Assembly: GCA_947088135.1 (NCBI GenBank)
Contig: CAMUFJ010000002.1
Span: forward strand, 23,955 to 87,954
Direction of reading: 5' to 3'
Length of the DNA stretch: 64,000 nucleotides
From: an uncultured Clostridia bacterium
GTDB lineage: Bacteria > Bacillota > Clostridia > Christensenellales > Borkfalkiaceae
A program made the translations under genes and the position numbers. The notes beneath the pieces are model-generated. The model saw only the letters and a program-made list of their open reading frames with translations. It ran no database searches and had not been told where the DNA came from. Shown piece by piece: positions 26,038 through 34,785 of the stretch; position 1 is the stretch's first letter, and the number at the start of each line of letters is the position of its first letter.

Positions 26038-26089
26038 AAATACCTCGTAAATTCACACGATTTTTTGCGAAGCCAAAAAGTGTAGACTC

Positions 26090-29000
26090 TTATATGACCG
26101 TATCCCCGCCCAAACGCTCTTCGACTTCGGAGAGCTTGACGGAAACGACTTTACTTACGCCCTTCTCCTCCATCGTAACGCCGAAGAGGGTATCCGCTTG
26201 GTTCATGGTGGGCTTTCTGTGCGTGATGACGATGAACTGCGTATCGCGCGAGAACTTTTTGAGATATTTCGCAAATCTATCCACGTTCGCTTCGTCGAGC
26301 GCGGCTTCGATCTCGTCGAGAATACAGAACGGCATGGGACGGGATTTCAAAATCGCGAACAAAATGGCGATTGCCGTAAACGCGCGTTCGCCGCCCGACA
26401 GCAGGGAAATTTTCGTGAGCTTTTTCCCCGGAGGGCACGCCTTGATCTCGATGCCCGCATTGAGCGGATCGTCGCAATCGGTATAGTCGAGCTCCATTTC
26501 CGCACGGCCTCCGCCGAACAACTCCTTGAAGATCTTCGTGAAGTTGGCGTTGATTTCGTTGAAGCCGTTGTCGAACTGCTTCTGCATTTCCGTCTTCAAG
26601 TCGGTGAGAACGGTCGTCAAATCGTCGATGCCCTTATCGAGGTCCTGCTTTTGCGTCTGCATTTCCGTATAGCGGGCAAGCAAGTTGTCGTAATCCTCTA
26701 CGGCGTTTTGGTTGACGGGGCCGAGCATGGTGATATTGCGCTTTAACGCCGCAATGCGGGTAGTCGCCTGCTGTACGTCGTATTCCGCGTCGCGAAGCTC
26801 CTGCGCGCTTTCGTATCCCAGCCCGTACGCCTCTTCGATGCGCTGTTTCAAGTTTTCGAGGTTGGCTTCCAGCTTGGAAATTTCCAGCTCGTAGGAATGC
26901 TTCTTCTCGCTCACCGTCATTTGACGCGTGACCGCGTTTCGCTTCTCTTCGGAAAGGCGGAACTGCCGTTCGGTAACGACGCGCTTGTTCTCCTCCTCCT
27001 CGGAAAGCCGTTTGCGAAGGGCGGCAACCGTGACCTGCTCCTCCTCCGTAAGCGCGATCTTCTCGCTTTGGCGAATGGATTCCTGCAAGGCAAGCTCCGT
27101 TTCCGAAATGTGCTTGCGCGAAGTTTCGATTTGACTGAGGAGGGTCGTTTTCTCCTTTACCATACGCGAAACGTACAGCTCCTCCGCCTCCTGCGTGCTT
27201 CGGATAGACGCCACTTCCACCTGCAATTTATGTAGCTCGGAGGAGAGCGCGTCCCGCTCCGCTTTGAGCCTGTTCGCCTCTTCCTGCCGTGCGCTCGCCT
27301 CCGCGGCGGCTTCGCTTCTGATCTTGTTGAGAAGCCCCTCGTTTTCCGCCGTACTGCTCACTTCGCTTTCGAGCGCATCCACTCTCTGGGTGAGCCGTTC
27401 CAAAAGCCCTCTGTATTCGTTTTCGTCCTTTTCGGCGTCCGTAAGCAGGCTCGTAAGCGCAAGCTCCCGCTGGGAGAGCGCGGCGAAGTTCGCCGTTTCC
27501 TCCTGCACCTTCAAGCGGAACGCTTCGAGGGCGCGCTGGGCTTCCTCTAAATCCTTCTCGCAATTTTCCTGCGCCTGTTTGAGCTTTTCGAGCGTTGCTT
27601 TGCTCCGCGCGATCCGCTCCTCGCATTCCTTGATACGCCTGTCCTGCGCAAGCAGATTTCCCACGTCCTTTTTGCGGGAACCGCCCGTCATCGCGCCGCT
27701 CGTGTTTACGATGTCGCCGTCGAGCGTGACGATCTTAAATGCGTTCGAATATTTCTTAGCAATGCGGGTCGCGTTCGCGATCGTGTCGCAAATAAGCGTA
27801 TTCCCGAGCAAATTGCTCACGATTCTGGAGTAATAAGGATCGAACTTGACGATCTCCTCCGCGATCCCGCACGCGCCCTCCTCTTTGAGCGCCTGCCCGA
27901 TCTCGCGGGTATTGTTGTGGGGGCGCATGGAGTTTGCGGGCAGGAAAGTCACTACGCCGCTCCCAGTGCGCTTTAAGTATTCGATGAGATAGCGGGCGTC
28001 CTCCGAAGTGGCGGTCACTAAATTTTGCATCGCCCCGCCGATCGCCGTTTCCACGGCCACCTCGTACTCGCGGTCGCAGGAAATGATATCCGCGATCGCG
28101 CCCTTGATCCGCTCGCCGAGCTCGGGCTTGTCCTTCGCCGCGAGCTGTAAGCTTCGCACCGCGTCCCGATAGCCGTTGAAACGGTTTTTCAGCTCGGTGT
28201 ACATCTCCAAATTGTGCGTATAGTTGAGAATGCTCGAATTGCAGGAGGCGACGTCCTCCATGAGCTTTTGGCGGGACTGCGTGAGCGCAGAGAGCTCCTC
28301 TTTCAGATTCTCTTCCGCCTGCGGTTTTGCGTCGAGGAATTCCTCGCACTTGCGTTTTTGCTCCTTGCATTCCGCAAGCTGACGGTTGTACTCCGCTTTC
28401 CGCACTTCCGCTTTCCCGATCGCGACGCGCACCTCCTCGATACGCTCGCTCGCCGCATCGCGCTGAGCCGAAAGAGAGCCCACGTTTGCGCGCACGTCGG
28501 CGAGATTTTCCACCGAGCGGAGTTCTCCCGCGCGCTTCTCGTCGGTAATGCGTTCGAACGCCGCAACGCGCGCGTCCGCTTCCTGCACCTTGATAGAGAG
28601 CTTGCCTGCTTCCTGTTCGATTTCAACCGCGCGCTTTTTGCCGGCTTCTTGCTTCTGCGCGCTCTTCTTGCTCAACTCCTCGATCTCTTCGATCCTGCGG
28701 ACGGAGTAGTCCACCTCTTCCTTCGCCCGTTCCAGCTGTTTGCGGTAGGAATGAATGCGCTCGCCGATGACCTTTCCCTCGCCCGTCTTATGTTCGAGCC
28801 CGATCTCATAGAGGCGGAGCTTTCTGTTGAGGTCGCTGAGCCTGTCGTCCGATTTGTGGATCTCCTCCCGCCCCGTCTGCTCTTCGAGCTCGATTTCGGC
28901 GAGCCGTTTTTCGACGGCGGCGAGCTGTTCGCCCGTTTCTTCTATCTTCCCGCGGAGCTTTTCCGTTTCGCCCGCAAAGGAATCGTAATGCACGAGATAG

Positions 29001-29686
29001 GAGTTCACTTCCTCGTAACGGAGCTGTCCGGAGTATTCCTGATACTTTTTCGCCGTTTCCGCCTGTTTTTCGAGAGGACGGAGCTGTTTTTCCGCTTCGT
29101 CCATGCGCTGGATGAACACGGTAAGATTGCCCTTGGCGTTTTCGAGCTTGCGCTCGATCTCCCCCTTCTGGCTCTTAAACTTCATGACGCCCGTCGCTTC
29201 CTCGAAAATGGCGCGTCTGTCCTCGGGCTTGGCGTTCATGATCTGCTCCACCTTGCCCTGTCCGATAATGGAATAGCCCTCTTTCCCGATTCCTACGCCG
29301 TGCAAAAGGGCGACGATATCTTTTAAACGGCATTCCCGCATATTGAGCAGATACTCGCTCTCGCCCGAACGGTACAGACGGCGGGTCATCGCCACCTCGT
29401 CGTACTCGATATCGAACATCTTGTTGGTGTTGTCGAACACCAGCGTAACTTCGCAAAAAGAGAGTTGGCGGCGCGCTTCCGTGCCGTTGAAAATAACGTC
29501 CTGCATGCTCGAACCGCGCAGGGTCTTCGCCGACTGTTCGCCGAGCACCCAGCGCACCGCGTCGGCAACGTTGCTCTTCCCGCACCCGTTCGGCCCGACG
29601 ATACAGGTAACGCCGTCGTCGAATTTTACCGCGGTCTTGTCCGCAAAGGACTTAAAGCCCACGAGTCTGATTTCTTTAAAATTCAC
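26090..29686 (-). CDS. smc: Chromosome partition protein SMC
   Basis: SMC is the condensin ATPase that works with ScpA and ScpB. It has 1,198 residues. The Walker A head GPNGCGKSN is at 31-39. A coiled coil runs from about 170 to 510, and the hinge lies near 515-660 (containing YEVAVETAIGGAMQNLV). A second coiled coil follows, then the C-terminal head with signature LLSGGERAFTAIAIL and Walker B CILDEIEAALDEANV. The start is GTG, overlapping the rnc stop as GTGA, so translation is coupled. scpA/scpB are not in this window. Confidence 0.98.
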   Translation of the reverse strand: MNFKEIRLVGFKSFADKTAVKFDDGVTCIVGPNGCGKSNVADAVRWVLGEQSAKTLRGSSMQDVIFNGTEARRQLSFCEVTLVFDNTNKMFDIEYDEVAMTRRLYRSGESEYLLNMRECRLKDIVALLHGVGIGKEGYSIIGQGKVEQIMNAKPEDRRAIFEEATGVMKFKSQKGEIERKLENAKGNLTVFIQRMDEAEKQLRPLEKQAETAKKYQEYSGQLRYEEVNSYLVHYDSFAGETEKLRGKIEETGEQLAAVEKRLAEIELEEQTGREEIHKSDDRLSDLNRKLRLYEIGLEHKTGEGKVIGERIHSYRKQLERAKEEVDYSVRRIEEIEELSKKSAQKQEAGKKRAVEIEQEAGKLSIKVQEADARVAAFERITDEKRAGELRSVENLADVRANVGSLSAQRDAASERIEEVRVAIGKAEVRKAEYNRQLAECKEQKRKCEEFLDAKPQAEENLKEELSALTQSRQKLMEDVASCNSSILNYTHNLEMYTELKNRFNGYRDAVRSLQLAAKDKPELGERIKGAIADIISCDREYEVAVETAIGGAMQNLVTATSEDARYLIEYLKRTGSGVVTFLPANSMRPHNNTREIGQALKEEGACGIAEEIVKFDPYYSRIVSNLLGNTLICDTIANATRIAKKYSNAFKIVTLDGDIVNTSGAMTGGSRKKDVGNLLAQDRRIKECEERIARSKATLEKLKQAQENCEKDLEEAQRALEAFRLKVQEETANFAALSQRELALTSLLTDAEKDENEYRGLLERLTQRVDALESEVSSTAENEGLLNKIRSEAAAEASARQEEANRLKAERDALSSELHKLQVEVASIRSTQEAEELYVSRMVKEKTTLLSQIETSRKHISETELALQESIRQSEKIALTEEEQVTVAALRKRLSEEEENKRVVTERQFRLSEEKRNAVTRQMTVSEKKHSYELEISKLEANLENLKQRIEEAYGLGYESAQELRDAEYDVQQATTRIAALKRNITMLGPVNQNAVEDYDNLLARYTEMQTQKQDLDKGIDDLTTVLTDLKTEMQKQFDNGFNEINANFTKIFKELFGGGRAEMELDYTDCDDPLNAGIEIKACPPGKKLTKISLLSGGERAFTAIAILFAILKSRPMPFCILDEIEAALDEANVDRFAKYLKKFSRDTQFIVITHRKPTMNQADTLFGVTMEEKGVSKVVSVKLSEVEERLGGDTVI

Positions 29687-30342
29687 TGGATCTTCCTCTT
29701 TCTTAATTTGTGATAAAGCGCCTGCGCCGCGGCGGTTTCCGCCGTCTTTTTGCTCTCGCCGCCGCCCTCAGCCGACTGTCCGAGCGCGCTCACCGTGCAG
29801 ATAAATCTCCCATCCTTCTCTTTCACCCTGTATTCGGGAAAGCTGTTCGGATGCTTTTGCACCAGCTCTTGCAGGAGCGATTTATAATTCTCCGTTTGCG
29901 TTTCCGCCAAATAACGGGATAAAAACTTTTTCACTTCGCCCATTCCGCCGTCGAGATAAATGCCCGCCACAACCGCCTCGAACAAATTGGACGGCGTTTT
30001 TCCGCTCACGTTGCTCTTTCCGCCCGAATAGCGCAAAAACCGCATGAGCCCCGCCCGTTTCTCTGCGCATTCGAGCGCGGAACGGGATACGTACTGTTTC
30101 CTCAGTTCCGTGAGCTTGCCCTCGTCGCCTCCGCTTCTTTGAAAAAGCTCCTCCGAAACGCACAGTTCCAGCACCGCGTCGCCCAAAAATTCCAAACGCT
30201 CGTTGTGCCCGCCTCCGCCTAAGTTCGCATAGGAGGTATGCGTAAAACAGGTCTTTAACAGCTCTTTATCCCGAAAGCGGTAGCCGATCGCCTCCTCGAC
30301 TTGCGCGGCGGTTTCCTCGCTCCACTCCTCTCCGCTATTCAT
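29683..30342 (-). CDS. rnc: Ribonuclease III
   Basis: RNase III is a double-strand-specific endonuclease for rRNA and mRNA processing. It has 219 residues. The catalytic signature is ERLEFLGDAVLELCVSE near 44-60, with a second acidic site EAVVAGIYLDGG near 123-134. The C-terminal double-stranded RNA-binding domain begins near 150 (LLQELVQKHPNSFPEYRV). It overlaps both plsX and smc. acpP, which usually separates plsX/fab genes from rnc, is absent. Confidence 0.96.
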   Translation of the reverse strand: MNSGEEWSEETAAQVEEAIGYRFRDKELLKTCFTHTSYANLGGGGHNERLEFLGDAVLELCVSEELFQRSGGDEGKLTELRKQYVSRSALECAEKRAGLMRFLRYSGGKSNVSGKTPSNLFEAVVAGIYLDGGMGEVKKFLSRYLAETQTENYKSLLQELVQKHPNSFPEYRVKEKDGRFICTVSALGQSAEGGGESKKTAETAAAQALYHKLRKRKIQ

Positions 30343-31363
30343 CGCCCCGCTCCGTCAAACCCGCATCGATGAGTTTCTCCTCGATTAGGCCGATAAGGTT
30401 TCCTTGGTAAGCGTCCACCGCCTGCAATACGGAAGGAGCTATGCTCTTCGCCTTGGAAGATCCGTGCGATTTGACGACCACCTTTTTGAGTCCCAAGAAC
30501 ACCGACCCGCCCATTTTGGAATAGTCGAGCATATCTTTAAGTTTCCCGATCTGCTTCTTCGCGCAAAGATAACTGAGCTTGCTCCCCAGCGAAGCGCGGA
30601 ACTCACGGCTCAAAACAGTAGCAACCGTTTTTCCGCAGCCCTCGATCGCTTTGAGCGCCACGTTGCCCGAAAAGCCGTCCGACACCGCCACGTCCACGTC
30701 GCCGTACATGATGTCCCGTCCCTCGATATTGCCCGTAAAGAGAATGCCCTTCGCGTCTTTGAGAAGCGCGTGCGCCTCTTGGTGCAAGGTGTCCCCCTTG
30801 TGTTCCTCCGTGCCGTTGGTGAGAAGTCCCACGCGGGGCTCTTCCACGCCGAACGCCGCTTTGGCGTAAGCGGAAGCCATTACCCCGAACTGCGCAAGAT
30901 AGGCGGGCTTGCACTCCGCGTTCGCACCGCAGTCGCAAAGAAGCGTACGAGTACCGCGCACGTTGGGAATCCCGGGGCAGAGCGCGGGACGCAAAACGCC
31001 CTTGATGCGCCCGACGAACATGATCCCGCCCGTGAGCACCGCGCCGGTAGAGCCCGCGGATACGAACCCGCCAACGTCTTCGCGCTCGCGGAGCAATTTT
31101 AGCCCTACGACGAGAGAACTGTCCCGCTTGGAACGCACCGCGTGCGTGGGCACGTCGTCGTTGGTGATCACCTCGGTGCAGTGAACGATCTCCACCCGCG
31201 AGGTATCGTAATTATATTTTTCCAGCTCGTTGCGCACGAGATTCTCGTCCCCCGTCAGAATGAGCGAAAAGTCCTTTCTTTCTTTTAATGCAAGCACCGC
31301 GCCCTTCACGATTTCGGCGGGAGCGTTGTCGCCTCCCATAGCGTCTACTACGATTTTTAACAT
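30335..31363 (-). CDS. plsX: Phosphate acyltransferase PlsX
   Basis: PlsX makes acyl-phosphate from acyl-ACP for the PlsY step of phosphatidic acid synthesis. The start MLKIVVDAMGGDNAPAEIVK is supported by GAGGGGA upstream and the family N terminus; the longer frame crosses its promoter. It is 342 residues. Conserved blocks include SAGSTGAVLTGG near 98 and the FSGNVALKAIEG segment near 229. Its stop overlaps the rnc start by eight bases, so it is the first gene of plsX-rnc-smc-ftsY. Confidence 0.95.
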   Translation of the reverse strand: MLKIVVDAMGGDNAPAEIVKGAVLALKERKDFSLILTGDENLVRNELEKYNYDTSRVEIVHCTEVITNDDVPTHAVRSKRDSSLVVGLKLLREREDVGGFVSAGSTGAVLTGGIMFVGRIKGVLRPALCPGIPNVRGTRTLLCDCGANAECKPAYLAQFGVMASAYAKAAFGVEEPRVGLLTNGTEEHKGDTLHQEAHALLKDAKGILFTGNIEGRDIMYGDVDVAVSDGFSGNVALKAIEGCGKTVATVLSREFRASLGSKLSYLCAKKQIGKLKDMLDYSKMGGSVFLGLKKVVVKSHGSSKAKSIAPSVLQAVDAYQGNLIGLIEEKLIDAGLTERGDE

Positions 31364-31396
31364 GGCGTTCCCCTCTCGGTAAAAATATACGTAGAC

Positions 31397-31425
31397 ATTA
31401 TACCATTCTTTTTTAAAAAACACAA
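31397..31425 (-). promoter_or_regulatory. Promoter of plsX-rnc-smc
   Basis: On the minus strand, TTGTGT (31420-31425), a 17-base spacer and TATAAT (31397-31402). Confidence 0.7.
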
Positions 31426-31545
31426 TTCATTCGCCGCGCTCAAATAAAAATATTTCCGCGTTTGTTTCGTCGAAAAATCGCAACGTTTGTTTAAATTCCG
31501 TATCTGCGGTTATATAAAAATTAGAATTACTAACGGAGGATTTTT

Positions 31546-32064
31546 ATGATCGATAAAAAAATCGCAACGCTCGTAAACGAGCAGGTAAACAAAGAGCTCT
31601 ATTCCGCCTATCTGTATTTGGATTTTGCCAACTACTACGCGGGCGAGGGCTTGGACGGATTTGCGCACTGGTACGAGATTCAGGCGCAGGAGGAGCGCGA
31701 CCACGCGATGATGATGCGCAGATACCTCATCGACAACGGGATCCGCGTGACCTTCGACGCGATCGCGAAGCCCGACAAGGTTTTTAAGAACACCACCGAC
31801 CCGCTGAACTTCGGCTACGAGCACGAGAAATACGTGACCTCGCTCATCAACAATATTTACGCGGAAGCCTTTGCGTTGAAGGATTTCAAGACCATGCAGT
31901 TTTTGGATTGGTTTATTAAAGAACAAGGCGAGGAAGAAAAGAACGCGGAGGATATGATCAAGAAAATGGAGCTGTTCGGGCACGACGCCAAAGGACTTTA
32001 CTCGCTCAACCAAGAGCTCGGCGCGCGCGTATACGCCCCTTCCGTCACAGGCCCCGCCATGTGA
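31546..32064 (+). CDS. ftnA: Ferritin
   Basis: This non-haem iron-storage protein oxidises Fe(II) and stores ferric mineral. It has 172 residues in a four-helix bundle with ferroxidase ligands in NKELYSAYLYLDFANYY (Glu near 17), EERDHAMMM (Glu/His near 50-53), EAFALKDFKT (Glu near 94) and EQGEEEKN (Glu near 127-130). A GGAGG precedes the ATG by six bases. A TTATAT-like -10 lies at about 31510-31515. An imperfect TTAGAATTACTAA just ahead of the ribosome-binding site vaguely resembles a PerR/Fur box. It is monocistronic, with a hairpin terminator. Confidence 0.95.
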   Translation: MIDKKIATLVNEQVNKELYSAYLYLDFANYYAGEGLDGFAHWYEIQAQEERDHAMMMRRYLIDNGIRVTFDAIAKPDKVFKNTTDPLNFGYEHEKYVTSLINNIYAEAFALKDFKTMQFLDWFIKEQGEEEKNAEDMIKKMELFGHDAKGLYSLNQELGARVYAPSVTGPAM

Positions 32065-32130
32065 AAATGACAGCATGTGCATAGCGATGCAAATGCAATC
32101 GATATGATATAGAGTAATTACAAAGACATA

Positions 32131-32170
32131 TGAAAACCCGCGCATTCGAAAGCGAATTCGCGGGTTTTTC
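32131..32170. terminator. Bidirectional terminator between ferritin gene and lgt
   Basis: AACCCGCGCATTCG pairs with CGAATTCGCGGGTT around an AAAG loop and is followed by a T run. Confidence 0.85.
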
Positions 32171-32179
32171 ATGATGCTT

Positions 32180-33004
32180 TTAAACGGTTGAGGACGGCGG
32201 AGAAGAAGGCGGCGACGCCTTTCGTTTCCGCAAAATCAAAAACACGTAAAACGCGATTCCGCCCAAAACCAACAAAACGGCAACGAGCTGGGAGGGCGTT
32301 AAAAACGAAACGATCGTTTCCCCCCTCTCATCGGCGCGCGCGAATTCGATCGCAAACCGCCAAACCCCGTAACAAATCATATATAGCGGGAGAACGTCTT
32401 GCTTCCCCTTCAACACGCGATAGGAGAGCACGGCGAAGAGCGCGAACAAAAAGAGCGCTTCGAAGAGCTGAACGGGCACGGTATACTCCTTGCTTATCAG
32501 CTTATTTTCCGTGGAAATGTGCAAAAGCGGAACGGTAAACGGACGGTATTCTTCATACACCGCCCCGTGACAGCACCCCGCCGTAAGGCAACCGATACGC
32601 CCGAACGCGTGCGCGACGATCACACAGCAAGAAACGATGCCGAACACCGTAAAGGCGTTTTCGAGATGGGGTTTACTTTCCGCTTTGCGGTACAAAAGAT
32701 GTCCCGCGCCGAAGTAACCCGCCAAAAACACTGCCGCGCCGCCCACGAATCCGCCGTAAAAGGTCATGCCGTTCCATTCGAACACGCCGCTCTCGATATA
32801 ATTATAGATCGCCTGCATGAGCATCGCCGCGCCGAAGCCCAAAAGCACGGCAGCGGCGGCGTCCGCAAGCACCAAAACTTGCAAATTGGAATCGAATTTC
32901 CTTTTATCCGCATAGAAAAGGAATACGCCGACCGCTGCGCACAAGCCGAGTATTATAAAAATATCGTACAGCGTAATTCCCCAAAACAAGTCGTACGGAT
33001 ACAC
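32180..33004 (-). CDS. lgt: Prolipoprotein diacylglyceryl transferase
   Basis: Lgt transfers diacylglycerol to the lipobox cysteine of prolipoproteins in the membrane. I choose the GTG at 33004 because AGGAGG lies seven bases upstream and the product then begins MYPYDLFWGITLYD like family members. The longer frame has no ribosome-binding site. It is 274 residues with about seven helices. Motifs include GMTFYGGFVGG near 79-89 and HAFGRIGCLTAGCCHG near 132-147, which is the Lgt signature region. The Pro/Ser-rich end (SPPSSPPSSTV) is unusual. Confidence 0.9.
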   Translation of the reverse strand: MYPYDLFWGITLYDIFIILGLCAAVGVFLFYADKRKFDSNLQVLVLADAAAAVLLGFGAAMLMQAIYNYIESGVFEWNGMTFYGGFVGGAAVFLAGYFGAGHLLYRKAESKPHLENAFTVFGIVSCCVIVAHAFGRIGCLTAGCCHGAVYEEYRPFTVPLLHISTENKLISKEYTVPVQLFEALFLFALFAVLSYRVLKGKQDVLPLYMICYGVWRFAIEFARADERGETIVSFLTPSQLVAVLLVLGGIAFYVFLILRKRKASPPSSPPSSTV

Positions 33005-33082
33005 GGTTTTTCCTCCTATCTTGATTTTACACGCTTCCCGCCGTTCTGTCAATCCAAAACGCGCAAATATCATTTTTTCCCG

Positions 33083-33111
33083 TTGACTTCGTCCCCTTTT
33101 TGCGCTATAAT
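33083..33111 (+). promoter_or_regulatory. Promoter of the CPBP protease gene, directly abutting the start codon
   Basis: TTGACT (33083-33088), a 17-base spacer and TATAAT (33106-33111). The ATG follows after six bases, so transcription would begin at or next to the start codon. Confidence 0.8.
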
Positions 33112-33117
33112 GGCGCT

Positions 33118-33906
33118 ATGAAATCGCACGGAAACAACCGCTTCGCGCTCTCCGCGCAGGCAATCGCGGCGATCGTCCTCTTTGTGCTCGGCATCGCGGG
33201 GCTGATTTTGTGTACCGTTTTTCCCGTGCGGTCGAACAGTCCCACGGCAAATTTACTGCTTTCGGCGATCCTGCCCCGCCTCTGCATCTGCGCGCCTCTT
33301 TTTTGGGTGCTGATCTGGCGGTATCGGTACTTGCTCGCCTTCCCGCGCCCAAAGCCGAAAACGCTGGTATGGCTTCTGCCTCCACTTGCGGTCGCGCTCG
33401 TCAATTTTCCCTTTTCCGCACTCGCAAACGGCACGGCAACCGTCCTGCACGGCGAATGGTGGTGGCTGTTCGCGATCAAATGCCTGCTCGTCGGACTCAT
33501 GGAGGAATGGTTTTTCCGCGGGATCTTGCTCGATCTTTTCCTGCAAACCGCACGGGAAAAGGAGCGCAGCATCTTCCTGCCCGTGCTGCTGAGCTCGCTT
33601 GCGTTCGCCCTCTTTCATCTTTTGAATTTGTTCGACGGGGCGGGTTTCGGCTACGTGCTCCTGCAAACGGGTTATTCCTTTCTGATCGGCGGAATGCTCG
33701 CCGTCGTCTTTTGCAAAACGCGGAATTTATGGATTTGCGTATTCCTGCACGCCCTCTTCGACGCGGGCGGTTTCCTCGTTTCCGACTTGGGCGCGGGCAA
33801 CCCGCAGGATCTCGTGTTCTGGATTTTGACCGCCGTCGCAGGCATAATCTGCGCCGCGCATATTATCTACACGCTCGTGATAATGTGCGAGAGCAAAAAG
33901 CAATGA
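33118..33906 (+). CDS. CPBP-family intramembrane metalloprotease
   Basis: This belongs to the CAAX protease and bacteriocin-processing (CPBP/Abi) family. It has 262 residues from the ATG at 33118. Motif 1 is EEWFFRG at about 133-139, motif 2 is FALFHLLN near 164-171 and motif 3 is HALFDAGG near 211-218. There are about seven hydrophobic helices. No ribosome-binding site precedes the ATG, which lies six bases after a near-consensus -10, so a leaderless mRNA is predicted. An upstream in-frame TTG lies within the promoter and is rejected. The substrate is unknown; some homologues give bacteriocin immunity. Confidence 0.88.
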   Translation: MKSHGNNRFALSAQAIAAIVLFVLGIAGLILCTVFPVRSNSPTANLLLSAILPRLCICAPLFWVLIWRYRYLLAFPRPKPKTLVWLLPPLAVALVNFPFSALANGTATVLHGEWWWLFAIKCLLVGLMEEWFFRGILLDLFLQTAREKERSIFLPVLLSSLAFALFHLLNLFDGAGFGYVLLQTGYSFLIGGMLAVVFCKTRNLWICVFLHALFDAGGFLVSDLGAGNPQDLVFWILTAVAGIICAAHIIYTLVIMCESKKQ

Positions 33907-33914
33907 TCGCATAC

Positions 33915-33953
33915 AAAAAGGGCTTCCGTAAGCTAACGGAAGCCCTTTTTTTT
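33915..33953. terminator. Bidirectional terminator between CPBP gene and rhaD
   Basis: GGGCTTCCGT/ACGGAAGCCC (33920-33929 with 33936-33945), A run on one side and eight Ts on the other. Confidence 0.9.
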
Positions 33954-34785
33954 AATTCAAAAAGTCTTTTCTGTATTCGACGCCGAAGTATTCGGCAAGC
34001 TCTTCGAGCTGTTCGTCCTTGATGGTGTTGATCCTCGGGCGGTTGCAAGTGAGCATATAAATTTGCGCCGCCTTTTCTACCGTTTCAATTAAACCGAACG
34101 TTTCGTCCAAGCTCTTGCCCGCGCCGTAAATGCCGTGCATCGCCCAGACGACGAGGCGGAACTCCTCCATTTTCTTCGCCGTCGCTTCGCCGATACCGTT
34201 CGTCCCGCAGAGCATCCAAGGAAGGATTCCCACGCCGTCGGGGAACACCACGATGCACTCGGTACACATCTCCCAAAGCGTGTGCGTGAACTTCTTCTCG
34301 TCCAGCTCGTGGACGTAATTCATGGCGAGCGTGTGCGTAGGGTGCGAATGAATGACTACCCTGTTTTCGGGGTCTTTTTTCAAGCGCGCCATATGGCACA
34401 TGAGGTGCGCGGGAAGCTCGCTCGTCGTGCGCCCTCCGTCCTTATACCCCCACAGGAGTTCCACGCCCTTGTTGTCGGGAGCGATCCTCACAATGCCGAG
34501 GTTGGTTTCGGGATCGCTTTCCACGTTCTTGAAATACTTCCCCGTACCCGTTACGATAAAGATTTTGCCCGCAAGCGGAGCGGTATCGAAATCCCCCGCA
34601 TTCCAACCCATTAACGGAATCGTGCGGATCACCTTTTTTAAATCAAGATATTCGGCGACTTCCTGTTCGTCGAGCAAATAGCTGACGTTCCCGCCGTTGC
34701 GCTCGTCCCAACCGAGGCGATACATATTCGCCGTCGTTTTGCACATTTCCCGCACGAAGGGTGCGGTTAAAATATCCTTTTTCAT
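33952..34785 (-). CDS. rhaD: Rhamnulose-1-phosphate aldolase
   Basis: RhaD cleaves L-rhamnulose 1-phosphate to dihydroxyacetone phosphate and lactaldehyde. It is a class II (zinc) aldolase of 277 residues. Motifs include ERNGGNVSYLL near 28-38, the zinc ligands in VIHSHPTHTLA near 139-149 (HSHPTH), and the MHGIYGAGKSLDETFGL segment near 214-230. It is the last gene of rhaB-rhaA-rhaD and overlaps rhaA by four bases. Confidence 0.95.
   Translation of the reverse strand: MKKDILTAPFVREMCKTTANMYRLGWDERNGGNVSYLLDEQEVAEYLDLKKVIRTIPLMGWNAGDFDTAPLAGKIFIVTGTGKYFKNVESDPETNLGIVRIAPDNKGVELLWGYKDGGRTTSELPAHLMCHMARLKKDPENRVVIHSHPTHTLAMNYVHELDEKKFTHTLWEMCTECIVVFPDGVGILPWMLCGTNGIGEATAKKMEEFRLVVWAMHGIYGAGKSLDETFGLIETVEKAAQIYMLTCNRPRINTIKDEQLEELAEYFGVEYRKDFLN

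Noticed and set aside
31521..31536. PerR or Fur box before the ferritin gene
   Set aside because: Only about half of the consensus positions match, so it is mentioned in the gene entry but not called.
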